DNA of 64,000 bases from Cryptomeria japonica (taxonomy: Eukaryota > Streptophyta > Pinopsida > Cupressales > Cupressaceae). Position 1 is the stretch's first letter; the number at the start of each line of letters is the position of its first letter. The DNA lies in contig NC_081406.1 of the NCBI RefSeq assembly GCF_030272615.1, positions 230,878,396 to 230,942,395 of the forward strand, read 5' to 3'. Of the stretch, positions 11,801 through 24,672 are shown one piece after another. Position numbers and translations under genes: made by a program. The notes below the pieces were generated by a model. That model ran no database searches. It was not told the origin of the DNA and saw only the letters and a list, made by a program, of their open reading frames with translations.

Positions 11801-13385
11801 TCAATATACTCTAACTTTCATTATGTTCGACATGGTCATAAAATGTCAACACGAGTGCATTCAGGAGGATGGTTTTACACTAGTCATGCTCCTATTTCAC
11901 TTGCAAAGTCGTCAAAAGGTTTCAAGCCATACCCCAACCACACATTCTCTTGAGTACCCTTAATGCGAAAAATTGTCAAACTTTGACAGAGAGTTTCTTA
12001 GAATCTATGAAACATACAAATGAGACATCTAAACTTATAGGGTCATGTGAAACCCCTCTCCAATAACGTCTCTCATATTTTTAATACTCAAATCCATTTT
12101 CATGTGGCATCATTTTTTGTGCTACCCCAAAAATCATCATATGCATTCAATGAAAAGTAATATATCCTAACTTTCATTATGTTTGTCATGGACACAAACA
12201 ATCAACATGAGCATGTTTAGGGGACTATGTTTATGTTGGGCATGCCCCTATTTTTCTTGCCAAGTTGCTCGAAAATTTGAGACCATACCCTAGCCACATA
12301 TTTTCTTGAGCGCCCTAAGTGCAAAAATTATCAGACTTTGATAAAGTATTTCTCATAATCTATGACACATAAAAATAAGCCATCTAAACCTACAGGGTTG
12401 TGTCACACTCCTCTCCAATAAACTCTCAAATTTTAAATACTTAAATCCATTTTCTCTTTGTGAGACATTTTTTGTTGCCCTAAAAAATGTCATATGCATT
12501 CAATAAAAAGTTGCAATATGCCCTAACTTTCATCTAGTTCATTTTCACCACAAATGTGAGCATGAGCATGTTCACGAGGTCAGGTTTACACTAGGAATTC
12601 CTCTATTTCACTCACCAAGTCACTCAAATCTTCTGGGCCACACCCTAGCCACACATTCTCTTAAGTGCCTTAAGTACGAAAATTGTCAAAATTTGATGGA
12701 GCATTTATCAGAATTCATGACAAATCAAATGATTCATTTGAACCTATGGCATTATGTCAGGCCCCTCTCCAACAACCTCTCTCAGATTTCAAATACTTAA
12801 ATCCATTTGCCCCTGGTGGGACTTTTTATACTACCCCAAAAAGCTTCAGATGCATTCAATGAAAAGTTGCAATATACCCTAACTTTCATTCTATTTTTCA
12901 TGGGAACAAGTCATCAATTAGAGCACATTCAAGTCAATATTACTCTAGGCATGCCCCTATTTTTCTCGCCAAGTCACTCAATCTTTCTGGGCCATACACT
13001 AGCCACACGTTCTCTTAAGTGGCCTAAGTACGAAAAAATTGTTAAACTTTGACAAAGTGTTTCTCAGAATCTGTGACACACATGAATGAGTCATATAAAT
13101 ATATGGAGTCATGTGAGGCCCCTCTCGAATAACCTTTTCTCATATTTTAAAAACTCAAATCCATTTGCTCTTAGTGAGACCTTTTCTATTGCAACGAAAA
13201 GTGTTAGATGCATTCAATAAAAAGTTGCAATATGTCCTAATTTTATTTTGTTTGTCATGGAAACATCAGTGCGGGTGCATCTAGGAGGTTATTTTTATGC
13301 TAGGCATGCCTCTATTTCACTCATGAAGTTGCCTGATCATTTTGAGCCATACCCTAGCCATGTGTTCTCTTAAGTGCATAAAAGT
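11785..13385. repeat. Tandem satellite, about 353-357 bp unit (right half of array)
   Basis: This is the same satellite as 1960-3748, with the landmark motif at about 11785, 12138, 12491, 12847 and 13204 (spacings 353-357 bp). About four and a half units remain, then the array decays at aagtgcataaaagtcac. The sequence just outside (ttttttttccataactt, about 13388) resembles the sequence outside the left end (ttttttccataactta, about 1838). The array may therefore sit inside a larger repeat. Confidence 0.88.
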
Positions 13386-15150
13386 CACTTTTTTTTCCAT
13401 AACTTCATTCATGAACTTAATAATTAAGATATGAGACCCATTTGAGATACCCTTTTCACCCTTATTAATCATATGTGGAAATTAGATAGGGTAGTTTTGT
13501 CTAGAATAGACGACAAGTTGTTGTTTACAATCAAATTAGGCTTGTTTTTAGGACTATTTTAGGACATCAGAGATCAAATAGATTGATAAGGTCCTAAGAT
13601 TGATAAGGAATATGTAAATAGACATATCCAACATGTCTAAATACTCTTCTAATAGAAATAACTCATTCAAGCACTAGAAATCACAAAAATACAATCTGCA
13701 CATGTGGGAAAGTATGAAACTTGGCACACTTTTATGTAAGCCTATAAGCATCAAGAATCATTCTCTTTTTTAATTCCTCTAGGAGGATTTTCGTAAGGGT
13801 CTTTATGTCTCCATGGACTATGAAAAACTTGAAATGGTATATTTCATCTTGGAGAACCTACTTCCAATCTACCCATTCAAGAGGTATAGATTGTAACTTA
13901 CATTCCTATGTTGAGTGCTTAAATAGTAATTGACACAATAGAGTCTTTCCATTATGATCATATTGATAAATACCACATGTCATATCATGTACTCCATGCA
14001 CCTTATCTCATTCAACAAAGGTATGCACAAATAAGACATGCCATGACTTTCCATGCATCATGTACTTCATTATTATATTCTTTGGTTGTTTTTTTAGCAT
14101 GACGATGATTTCTATATGTATGCATATAAATGAGATGTAGAGATTAGTTCATAAAAATCTATGATTACCATATATTCATTAGAACTATCTTAGCTTCATT
14201 GTTAAGATGGTCACAACTTTCTTAGGAAAATCTTAGGTTCATTAGGATTGTATTTTGTATTCTTAGGATAACGATAGGTTCATTAGGACAATGATTACTT
14301 CATGAGGACTTCCATAGGCTACTTAGGACTATCATAGTTTCATTACACATGTCATAACCTTTTTAACATAGGATTGATTTCATTAGGACTTTTATATCTT
14401 TTGAGCAAGTAAAATTTTCCGCAACCTTGTCATTTCCTAGTTGTTCCTATTTTCTAGCTAGTTAAGCAAGACCATACATTGTACCAAATTTTCACTCTTA
14501 ATAAGAATGCAAGCTACAATATTCATGTCTCCATGGATTATGAAAAAATTGAAATTATAGGGATGAAACTACAAAATATTTACTAGTTACCAACTTAGAA
14601 ACTTGAATTGTGGAACAACAATTGATTTCAAGAAAGAGTGTAATAAGAATTGTAGACAAAACAGATAGAATATATAATATCTCACATACCTTAACAACAT
14701 CTTAAGAAACTTACAAAAATTCTCAAAACACACAAAACTAGTAGAAACTTTGAAACATCCATACAATGTTAGTCTAAATTATTTTCTTTCTCTCTTTGAT
14801 GCTTACTTCAAGCTTATATTGTATATTTATAGAGTCAGATAGACTTTAAGAAACCCCTAGAATAGGTAAGCCAATATTTATTGTATAGAATTGTCACAAT
14901 CTAACAAATGTTAATACAATTAGAGAATCTTGATTTCAATCATGAAATGTATATACAATTATGGATAATAATTGTAAAACTGATTTGCATTAACCAAAAA
15001 GTCATAAAGTCATACAACATTTCATGTGGATAAGAGTATAACATATATATCCAATACAGTGATATAGACTTGCTAAAAGCCAAATGAACATAAAATGTCA
15101 TATATCCATAATTCATATAGGCATACACCAAAGGCCCCTAGTCTATTGAT
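13386..15150. other. No gene seen; AT-rich intergenic DNA
   Basis: I find no convincing coding pattern here. About 14180-14400 holds a run of imperfect short repeats built on cattaggac and ataggttcattagg, probably a decayed minisatellite. The rest is AT-rich unique-looking DNA. Confidence 0.5.
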
Positions 15151-16900
15151 TTCCCACTAGCATGAGGAAAAAGATCACGAGATGCCTTCATTGTTGAGGG
15201 GATGGAGATGTATGTGATGTTGGCATCTTTCAAATGCACTCACTAGTCCTATCTAGACTTCTCTGGAGCTCCAATTGATACAATAAAAAGTATAGACATC
15301 AATGGATAATATATATAAAAATTAAATTATGTAATGAAATATAATAGAATTATTACTTACCACATACATATAATCATGATGTTCATCCACAATGAGGGCA
15401 CGTTCACAATCATGAGGGAGAAGCCCTTGCAACAAGCATTAAGATATAAATTAAACTACATACGAGTATCATTAAAATCTTCAATAATAGACCATTAAAA
15501 GAACAAGTGAAATTTACTAATCTATCTCATACCTCTGTCAAAGCTTCAAAACTTACTACTATAGTAGCAACACCATGCTCCAATGTAGCACATACAGTAG
15601 GAGGAGTATTTGATGTCAAAAACTAAAAATGAAACAACTATTGTTCAATTACCAAAATTACCTAAATTGTTTTACAACACCATTAATAAATAAAATGTTA
15701 CCTCGATGTAAGTGCCTTGATGAACTTCACTACTAGGTGTTGATGTCAAAGGTCCAACACCAAACTATTCGACATCCAAAGTGACTTATGAGAAAACCAT
15801 TCATATAATGTTGACTATTCACATGTAATGATTGAATTATTTACTGGATACATACGTGTTGATTCGATGGTGTTGTGTAAAATAGGGTTGGGGGAACATC
15901 ACAAGTAGTAAAAACACTCTGACCCTAGATTTTCATCATAATCATTCTACTAATTTAGTTATTCTAATATTTTAAAATAAAAATTAATAAAAAAAGTTAA
16001 TTGAACTTAAAAAAATTTACTTGGGCATCAATGTCGAATGTCTTGTTCAATAAAGATTATGTCGTGACAATATTCTTTGTAGCATATCACTATTGTGAAG
16101 GTGCATGTTAACTACTATCAATTTCATCAGTGCAAAGAGACCCACATGACTAATAGTAGCGAGATGGAACTCAAGGCCTACAAGATTCAACCCCATCACC
16201 ATGTGCTAGAGGCTCAAGAAACTGTATGAGGGTCTGAGTCAATGAGCTAACGGAATCTAAGGTATCCACCTTGACACTCTCTTTCACAATGGAAGGAATG
16301 GTCACATGCTCCACCATAGGTCTACCCAAGGGTCTCAGTGCCAGGTTTGGGTTATGTTACACCCCTGCTCTGTCATGTGAGGAGACCCCACTGCTATCTT
16401 GGAAATTTAGATAGTTAAAATAACTAGGTTTCTCATTAAGGACAAACTAACAATAGAGTTTTCTCAAAAAGTATTGAGGCATCTCATGATTATTGCATGG
16501 AGGCTAATAAAAAACCATCCACCACCTATCCCAAAAGTTATTCATTATCCCTTCGCGGTGGTTCCAATGGATAGGGAACCTCCTAGATCCAGGCTATAAA
16601 GGTTGATTAGTTTGAAGGTCTGTGAAAAGTGCACACAAGTCAACTTTGTTAATTTTCTTTTTCTTTACTTCAACATATGATAACTTGTTTACATAAAATT
16701 GGTTTTGTTCTTCTCTTTTATTGGACCACATATTGATTTGTCCACTCATTGAACCTACATGGGCCATAATAGATTGCAGTGAGTTAGCAAGGCTTGTCAT
16801 ATGAGAGGTTGTGAAAGCAGGATCTTTAAGCCTATTGATCAACTCCTCAAGTTGTTTTTTGTTATTTTTAATTTGCCCTAATATGTTTTCTTGTGTGCCT
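15150..16900. repeat. Decayed dispersed repeat, copy 1 of a local pair
   Basis: Part of this stretch (16180-16640) is repeated at 17520-17866 and, after an interruption, at 22222-22325. Shared landmarks are gtgctagagg, aagggtctcagt, and ccatccaccacctatcccaaaa. A short minus-strand open frame at 16842-16594 (SLANSLQSIMAHVGSMSGQI) may be a coding relic of the same element. I do not recognise the family. The remainder has only broken frames. Confidence 0.5.
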
Positions 16901-17519
16901 GGGGGAGGAATGTGATTAAAGGAGGGATTGGCTATGCCTCTTCTTCAAAAGGCTCTTAATGGTGGGTTTAGAATATTTTAATATGGATTTTCAATTCTCG
17001 AAATTTAAAACAAATTTAAATAATTTAAAAACCTAATTTAATCTATAATTTAATCAAAATTTGAGAGCAAAAAATTAGAAATGCATACCACTTCGACCCC
17101 CTCAATGTGGTGGCAACATTTTGATGACAATCTCATACCTCCAAAAGCAAAAATGTGGTCTTCTTCTGGCAAGCACACTCTGTAGGGTGAAAAAATTAGA
17201 GAAACCCACGGGCTGCAATAGAAAAATGAGACAAAGGGCACAATTTTTTGTTTGTATATCACTTTTCATTATTTAGCACATGCTAAATAGGGTGCGTGCC
17301 AAAGTGCCTGATGAGGGCCAAAATATTTTTTGGCAACTTTTTGGTCTCCCATCTTGGTGCACTCACCCCTATCCATCAATGCCAAATGTTTCATATAGTA
17401 GCTAATCTATCAAAATAGTTTGATCCAATATAGACATTTCCTAATATTGGCCAATGTGCATTGTAGTCATTTCAAACCTAAAACCACAAAAAGACCCACA
17501 ATTTTTGACATAATTGAAG

Positions 17520-17866
17520 TGAATGTGAGATTTAGAAAGCTCAATCTAATCATCCTGTGCTAGAGGTCTAGTGTATAATAAAAGGGTCTACGTGAGCGAC
17601 CTAATGGACTACAGGGTCTCGACTTCAAAACCCTCCATAACAAAAGGAATTATGACATGCTCAATTTTTGGCCTAGCAAAGGGTCTCAGTACCTGATTCT
17701 TGGCTTGTTGTGTGCCCCCTCTATCTTGTGTACATCCCCAACATCTACCCTCAAAATCTCACATGTTGAAGTCATTTGAGATATTGTTGAGGAAAATTGC
17801 AAAACAAAGTTTCCTCAAAAGTTATTATGGGACCTCGATTTTATTACATGACAGATGGTCAAAATT
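17520..17866. repeat. Decayed dispersed repeat, copy 2 left part
   Basis: The stretch is a diverged direct copy of about 16180-16500 (gtgctagagg, acatgctc, aagggtctcagt, tttcctcaaaagttatt). Homology stops at about 17866, where the LTR-like repeat begins, and picks up again at 22222 with ccatccaccacctatccc. The copy therefore appears split by a 4.3 kb insertion. Confidence 0.5.
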
Positions 17867-18415
17867 TGTTATGTGACATTTTCTCTAAGAGAAGATAAAG
17901 TTATGAAATATTCCTCTAGAATTAAAAGGGAGATAAAAATAAAGGATATTATTATCCTTTGATTAAAAGAAGGATGAATTAAAAAAGTTAGCAAAAAAAA
18001 AAAAAAAGTGAAAAGAATAATTATTGTTTAAATAATTATTAAAAAGAAACTCTTGTGAAAGGGGGTAATAGTTTGGAAAACCACCCCATGTTATATTATA
18101 AAGTATTCATGTGAGACTTAAGAAGGGGGCATATGGAGATCACTCAAGGAATAAGAGGAAGGTGACTTGGTGAGCTATGGGCTTGGAGAAGGCGACACAC
18201 AAGTATGTCCAACTTGGGGTACAAAGTACACTTGGGATTGTCCAAGCCACAACTTTTGTGCATGTTGAAGTAATACTTTGGAGCGTGGTGTATTGATGCT
18301 TAGGAAGAATTTGTGTTAGTTTTGAATAAGAATCGGCTCCTCCTAGATGTGTTGTAGTTTTGAGGACCAAGACCGTCCTAGAAAATTCTTAGAATGACAT
18401 CAATCCTTATTGCTT
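17867..18415 (+). repeat. LTR-like direct repeat, left copy
   Basis: About 550 bp matches 21392-21925 in the same orientation. Shared blocks include ataaagttatgaaatattcc, ataaaaataaaggatatta, gaaactcttgtgaaagg, gatcactcaagga and gaattggttcctcctagatg-like text. A TATA-like ttatattataaag lies at about 18093. It is probably a long terminal repeat of an old LTR element that is about 4 kb from end to end. I could not identify a primer-binding site, so the LTR call stays tentative. Confidence 0.5.
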
Positions 18416-21391
18416 AATTGAGAACTAAAGTTATCATCAATTCTATTGTGAAACCAGGCACTGGAAAAGGCCGAAATAAATTTGGGAAGAAAAATTGTAT
18501 ATTTTTTGCACTTTCAGGAATGTCCAGAAATGAAAAAGCTTTTCATTTTAGACTAGACAGTACAGACAAATATGTGCATATATTGACAACTAGCTCCCGA
18601 TATAATTTATTCAATGAGGAAACGTTGAAAAGTTGGGGGAGCTCATCATCACCTTGAATAAAGAAATGATGAAATTGCAAAAACCGATTTGATTAAATGG
18701 TATGTCCCATAACCTCATGAACGTTAAAAATTTTCTTTCTTCTTCAAGATATCTGGTCAGAAGGCAGAAACTGGTTTGAAGGAAATTAGTATAAGTGCAA
18801 TGAACAAGGGGCCAGGGACAATGCACAAGGGCCCAAGTACATGACAAGGAGCAACTACTCTCTCCGACTATATTTCTTAATCATTAGCAAGCTGGCGAAT
18901 AGATGAAAGTTTCCTTCTTCCTTCCTTAGATAATGGTTATAGTTTTTGATGAGTCGGGGCCTTCCAAGGCAGATAACGGTAATTTTGGATTGATAATTGG
19001 AAGGCCACAGGAAAGAGTTAAAAAAGTTTCAGTTTAATGGATCGATCGAGAGCAGAGGAAATAGAAGCTCTTGCTAACGCAGTTTTTCGAGTTAGAATGC
19101 AATATAAATGGCAAATAGTGAAACTTCTAGATCGAGGCTGAATTGCCAACTTAGATGTGTTGTGGAAGAAAAGGTAGCCAAAAAAAAGTTAATCTTTGTA
19201 TGGTTCAGAATCTCTAAGGAATAGCATAGTTCTCATGATAGAGGGAAAATCTTGGATAAATATTGTGAGAGTGAATATATGCCACCTAAATCGGCCAATG
19301 AAATTTGGGGAGGAAGAATTTGAAAAACTATTTCAAATTGAGAAGAAATCATTACATGTAGGCTGCAAAATTGTGGTGGATAATGAGTAAATATCTATGT
19401 AAAGTAAGTTTAAGGATGTAGTTCTGGCATGTAAAATCTTACATTATGATTGATGAATGGATATCTCTATGATAGAGACGCCTTGTGAATTAGGTATTCT
19501 ATAATATGGGACAATAAAATACTTGCTACCAAACTTAAGGCTCAATAAGATTGAGTGTATCTACCACCAAGTGCAAAGTGGGTGCCATGATGATCATTTT
19601 GATTGTAGTCGGATGATGGTTATCTTTATTATAGTGTAATGATCCCACCTTCATTGAAGTATGGTAAAATCAGTTGTAATCAAATATCCTTTAACACTTG
19701 TGCTTGGGCCCCTTTGGAGTGCTTGTAGCCCTCTTAGTCTGTGTTTGTGTTCAATTTTGGTCTAAATGTTGAGTCATATGTGTCATGTGAGCATCAATGA
19801 GTATTGGGTATTGAAGTAATTGAACAAGATGATGCATGCTATGATGTTGCATTGTTTCAAATGGTTGTGAAATTTTGGTATGATCGAGCACCTCATCAAT
19901 ACCCCTATGAAATTTGATACCTATTGTAAGTGATGATATCTAAACCTTTTTTGTTAAAAAAATCAATCTCATGATGCTTTATTGCCTAAGTATCTCAAGT
20001 CTTGTCAGGTTGTAACATGTATAAATATTTGAACGAGTCTTGAAATTTTATGTCTCAAGTCTAACTATAAATACAAAGTGATGGAGAATGTTGCATAAAC
20101 TCTACATAATCTATCAATGTTGTGCAATAGTTAGATCAAGACCCCTAAGTAGCAAACGATAACAAACTTCAAATTCTTATCAATCCCTTGAAGCCAAACT
20201 CAAAAGGCGCTTGGACAATTTTAATAGTAGATGGATGTTAATTTAAGATTGAGAATAGTATTATGTGATTAATGAATCTTTGATTTAAATAAGGGGTTGC
20301 AAGTGAAAGGCAGTGGGGGTAGAAAATGATTTTTACTATGCTTGATATGTCTAAACCATGATTTCTTACATATGTCTCTTTTACAAGGGAGGAGATAACC
20401 TTTTAAAAAAATTAAACAAGAACTAGATATAGGTCTAAACATATTATAGACAAAATTAAAAGTGTTCTAAAAATATATCCATTGATGATAATAATTTACT
20501 ATTGTTCTATTATTGTTAGAATGTGTAGCAAGAATAATATATATTTTTTATTCTTGTACTTTGTTATTGGACTTGATTAATCCAATAACCTTGTACATAT
20601 GCTTTACTATATAGGACTAAGATCCTTAAAATGTTATAAAGTTGTTGATTACCCCTAAATCCTTGACATTATTTAGAAATTATAAACACTATGTTGATAC
20701 CAATAAACTAATTTATATTGAATTCCTCTTGTATTTTAACTTGTCTCAAAACTTTGTTTCAGAGACAATGTGAAAATATATGAACTCTTTTTAGGGTTAT
20801 TGTGTACTTGTTTCAATTCAATTATACTTGACCTACAGGAAAAGAGGACACACATGTAGTCCAAAATGCATGATTATCATCTTTGAATATTTATTATATG
20901 TTATTCAAAGATGAGTGACTACATAGTATGGGATGTGTATGTCATTCACTAGATGAATGTTATGTTAACCCATGATGAAATATTTGTAAATTTTAAGTTA
21001 TAAATTATTAAAATGTATATATTAAAGAAAATGAGTTACATGAGAGAAAATTGATGAAATTGAAATATATGACAATTAAACATATAGATAGCATTAATTT
21101 ATTTAATTATAAATTTGTGATATATATTTTATAAGAAATAGATTTGTTCTTGTCATTAGCAAAGTGATTCTTTTGAATTTACTTGTCAAGTTAAAATAAA
21201 ATATTAATGAGATATATGTGAATTTAAAGAAGGAAAAGATGGAGATGAAGTGAAAATAAATTTGAAACATTATGAAGAACAAATATGTTCAATATTAGTT
21301 TCTTCAAAGAATTGATTACATGTTTTTTAGTGTGAAGTAGAGCATCTCTTACTATTGAGGACACCAACTATATTATAGAGGGGGAAATTTT
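18416..21391. other. Interior of LTR-like pair; no recognisable gene
   Basis: About 3 kb lies between the two LTR-like repeats. A short open stretch at 19196-19390 (SLYGSESLRNSIVLMIEGKS ...) with related codons upstream to about 19030 looks coding-like, but I cannot assign it to a family. A purine-rich tract, agagggggaaa, lies at about 21376-21386, immediately before the right copy, where a polypurine tract would be. The rest is AT-rich and without features. It is a broken fossil. Confidence 0.4.
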
Positions 21392-21925
21392 ATGTGACTT
21401 TTTTCCCAAGAGAATATAAAGTTATGAAATATTCCTTTAGAATTAAAAGAAACATAAAAATAAAGGATATTACGATCCTTTGATAACTAGAGGGACTAAT
21501 AAAGAATGGTTATAAAATCCCTTTAGAAAGAAATTGGAGTGATTAAATTTTTTAAATAATTATTAAAAGGAAACTCTTGTGAAAGGGTGTGATGGTTTGG
21601 AATCATTCCTTAAATGTTGTATAAAATATTCATCTGAGACTTGAGAAGAGGGCATGTAGATCACTCAAGGAAGAAGAAGAAGGTGTCTTGGTGAGCTATG
21701 GGCTTGGATAAGGGTGTGCACCAAGTGTTTTAAATTCAAGCTACAAAGTACAACCAAGATTGTCCTAACTAGGGCTACTATGCATGTTGAGATAATACTA
21801 CGGATCATGATGTGTTGATTCTTGGGAAGCATCTATGTGAGTTCTAAAGAAGAATTGGTTCCTCCTAGATGTTCCATAGCTATGAGAACCAATACCAATA
21901 TAATCTTCTTCGAGTGAGAATAACC
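21392..21925 (+). repeat. LTR-like direct repeat, right copy
   Basis: This is the partner of 17867-18415, clearly homologous over its length but well diverged, so the insertion is old. It is preceded by a purine tract. About 300 bp of AT-rich sequence follows before the interrupted older repeat resumes at 22222. Confidence 0.5.
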
Positions 21926-22406
21926 ATTCCAAGTGCTTAAGATTCAAATAAGTATTGAAAGCTATTGAAGCTATAAGATATAGAGAATATTTTTTATATT
22001 TTTTGATGATAATATGATTGAATTATGTGGCTATGTTATATAATTCATTTTTTTAACTATTGACTTTAGAATTCTTTCCAAATTATATTACATGCTATAG
22101 TTTATATTGGTTATTACAAGTTTTTTTTAATAACATTACATATTTAAATGATCTTAACTCTAATATTTAACTTATTAAATCTATTGTTGATATTTAATTT
22201 AACTTTGGGAGAAAAGTGTCGTTACAAAAACCATCCACCACCTATCCCAAAAAATATTATTTATCATAGGGGTGCATTAGTTTGTGGGTTAGTGAACAAT
22301 GCACACAAGTCATATTTAATTTTTTTTATTAAATATGTCTTAGGCAATGAAGTCAAAAAGTGGGTCCTAGGCCATCTTTTTTCATTTTTTCTTTGGAGAT
22401 AATATC

Positions 22407-22618
22407 TTGATTTCTAATAAGTTAGGTTTTCTTTTAAATGTCTCTTAAAAAATCAAAGTTTCTTAATCCTTAGGACTATAGAATAATAATTTTAGGCCGT
22501 AGCTCCGTCCTGCCCTCCGGTTCCACTTTGATTTCTAATAAGTTAGGTTTTCTTTTCAATGTCTCTTAAAAAATCAAAGTTTCTTAATCCTTAGGACCAT
22601 AGAATAATAATTTTAGGT
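22407..22618 (+). repeat. Direct duplication of about 90 bp with GC-rich spacer
   Basis: Two nearly identical copies begin ttgatttctaataagttagg and end ataataattttagg (about 22408-22496 and 22528-22617). They are separated by a 30 bp GC-rich spacer containing ctccgtcctgccctccgg, which stands out in AT-rich surroundings. The copies differ at only a few positions, so the duplication is fairly recent. Confidence 0.8.
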
Positions 22619-22619
22619 C

Positions 22620-24120
22620 ATACTATTGATGTCCCCATGGATCCTAATATTGTTGAGTAGTTTATTCAAATCAGACAATATCTTTATTCTCAAGAACATT
22701 CTTCATATTCAAAAATTTTACATAAAATTATTAATCTCTTTACTTGGATGTATGATAGTATTATTATTATTGATCCTAAAGTTGTGGTTCATAACATATT
22801 AGTTATGTATCCCAATATGCAACCTATTAAAGAAAAGATCCAAAAAAATGTATCTCTAAATGTCAGTTTAATGATTAAGGATGAGATATTTAGAGTCTTT
22901 TAAAAGTTAGCTTACTATTCACCTAGGATATTGAATATCATCATTGCCATTATATCTAATGGTCATATTCGAGTGTGCATTGAAATTTTTATTTAAACAA
23001 AGTCCCTCTAAAATATGGCTTTCTCTTTCCAAATATTGGTATGGTTTAGACTTGAAGGCAAGCCATGCCTTGCTCTCTTTCATGGATGAATTTTCAAGCT
23101 ATAATTATATCCTTATTAATCCTTGTGATCAATACAAAAATTATTTCATAATCCTTTGTAGTATTTTTCTCTATGTTGTAATATCATTTAGTATAAATAA
23201 TGCTAACATAAGTTACTAACTTGAATGCCATGAACCTTATCGTCCTTTAGTTCATCCATAACATTCTATAAGATTATATAATCAATGATTCTTTGGCTAG
23301 GCCATTTTTGTACCAAGATCTCATTCATAATATTCATCTTATCTTTGAACACCTTTGATAATACAACATGCAATTGAATCCCTTTAAGTGTTTCTCTAGA
23401 GTAGATGGTGGGAAACTTTTAGTGTTTATAGTATCGAATTGTGGCATCAAGGTCAACACAAATAAAATAGATGCTATCGTTAGCATGCCTCCTCCATGAA
23501 ATATTTTTGAACTTATAAGTATTTAGGTGAAGATTTAAGGTATTTATTGATTCTTCACAATTACAGATTGAAACATTCCCTTCACACACATTTTTAAAAA
23601 GGATGTTGATTTTAATTGCAATGAGGACAAGCAAATGTCCTTTAATAGTATTAAGAATATTAAGAGCTAATCTCCGTATTCAAATTCTTAAACTAAATTT
23701 CACTTCACACTTGATTTGCTCTCTTGGATCAACATGACAATAAGAGTAGAGAATTTATTGCTCATTACATAAAATTCACTCTACTCAATTACAAAACTTA
23801 GTATTCTCTATTGGTAAAGCAAACATTCTTGCTCTCATATTTGTGACACATAAGCTAAGACATTACATTCTCCATGTAAAAACACATGTATTATTAAATT
23901 TAAACCCTTTTAAGACTTATCTCGATGCTTATCTAAACAGGTCATACTTCTAACTAAATTCAAGATTAAGTTTTTCTTTCAAAAAGAAATAAAGAGACAA
24001 CTTATAGTTGATCATCTAGTTGATGAGCCTCCATTTTCTTTTCCTATTCCTAAATCCTTTACTAGCGAGCATATCCTATCTTTGGATAATGATCATTCAT
24101 GGTTTAATGTCTCGTTCAAA
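22620..24120 (+). mobile_element. Ty3/gypsy pol fossil (reverse-transcriptase region)
   Basis: Translated pieces on the plus strand match the order of a Ty3/gypsy RT. There is a segment like the pre-RT VHxLxVxPxxxPxKxK block (about 22780-22900), a GxIRVCIE piece (about 22965), and a DLKAxHxLLSFMDxFSSYN piece (about 23050-23105), the equivalent of the conserved LMDGFSGYN region. Fainter downstream similarity runs to about 24120. It is heavily broken and old. No LTRs can be tied to it with confidence. Confidence 0.6.
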
Positions 24121-24672
24121 GTATCAAGGCAAAACTTGATAGAATAACTCCTTTTTTGAAACAATAACACCAAACATACAACATGTTATATTTGCACTAC
24201 ACTATGCGAACAAGTGTCATATTAAGGGTAAGGGCACCATGATGGTGAACAATTTTGTGGACACCAACAAAAAAAGTCTAAAATGGATGAAACACTATCA
24301 TATTTTTAGTAAATTCAAAAATCATGTACATGTTAAGGCTAAAACAATTCTAGCCAAAATGCATATGAGTTATTTTAATTAAAAATATCTACGGGTTTTT
24401 TGAAACAAAAACGCGATTGTGTTTTAAAAAAACTAAAACGTGTATGAGTTTTTAAAAATAGAAACATGTATGGGTTATTTTTAGTAAGGAAAACACATAT
24501 GCAATATGCATACATTAAGTTAGATAAGGAAAATGGACTTAGGTGGCACTTCTTTTAGCATTCCCTTAGTTTTTCATTAGGATATTTACATTAAATATAA
24601 TATTTAAGTATAAGAATATATATATATATATATAGTCAAGATCTGTTTGAGAGTGGTTTCAGATCTCTAGGT
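24121..24672. other. No gene seen; AT-rich with short (TA)n tract
   Basis: The stretch holds AT-rich DNA with a short TA microsatellite at about 24617-24634. I see nothing coding. Confidence 0.5.

Noticed and set aside
1960-13385. Possible CRISPR-like array
   Set aside because: The repeats are 350-358 bp tandem satellite units in plant nuclear DNA, with no short repeat and unique spacer pattern.
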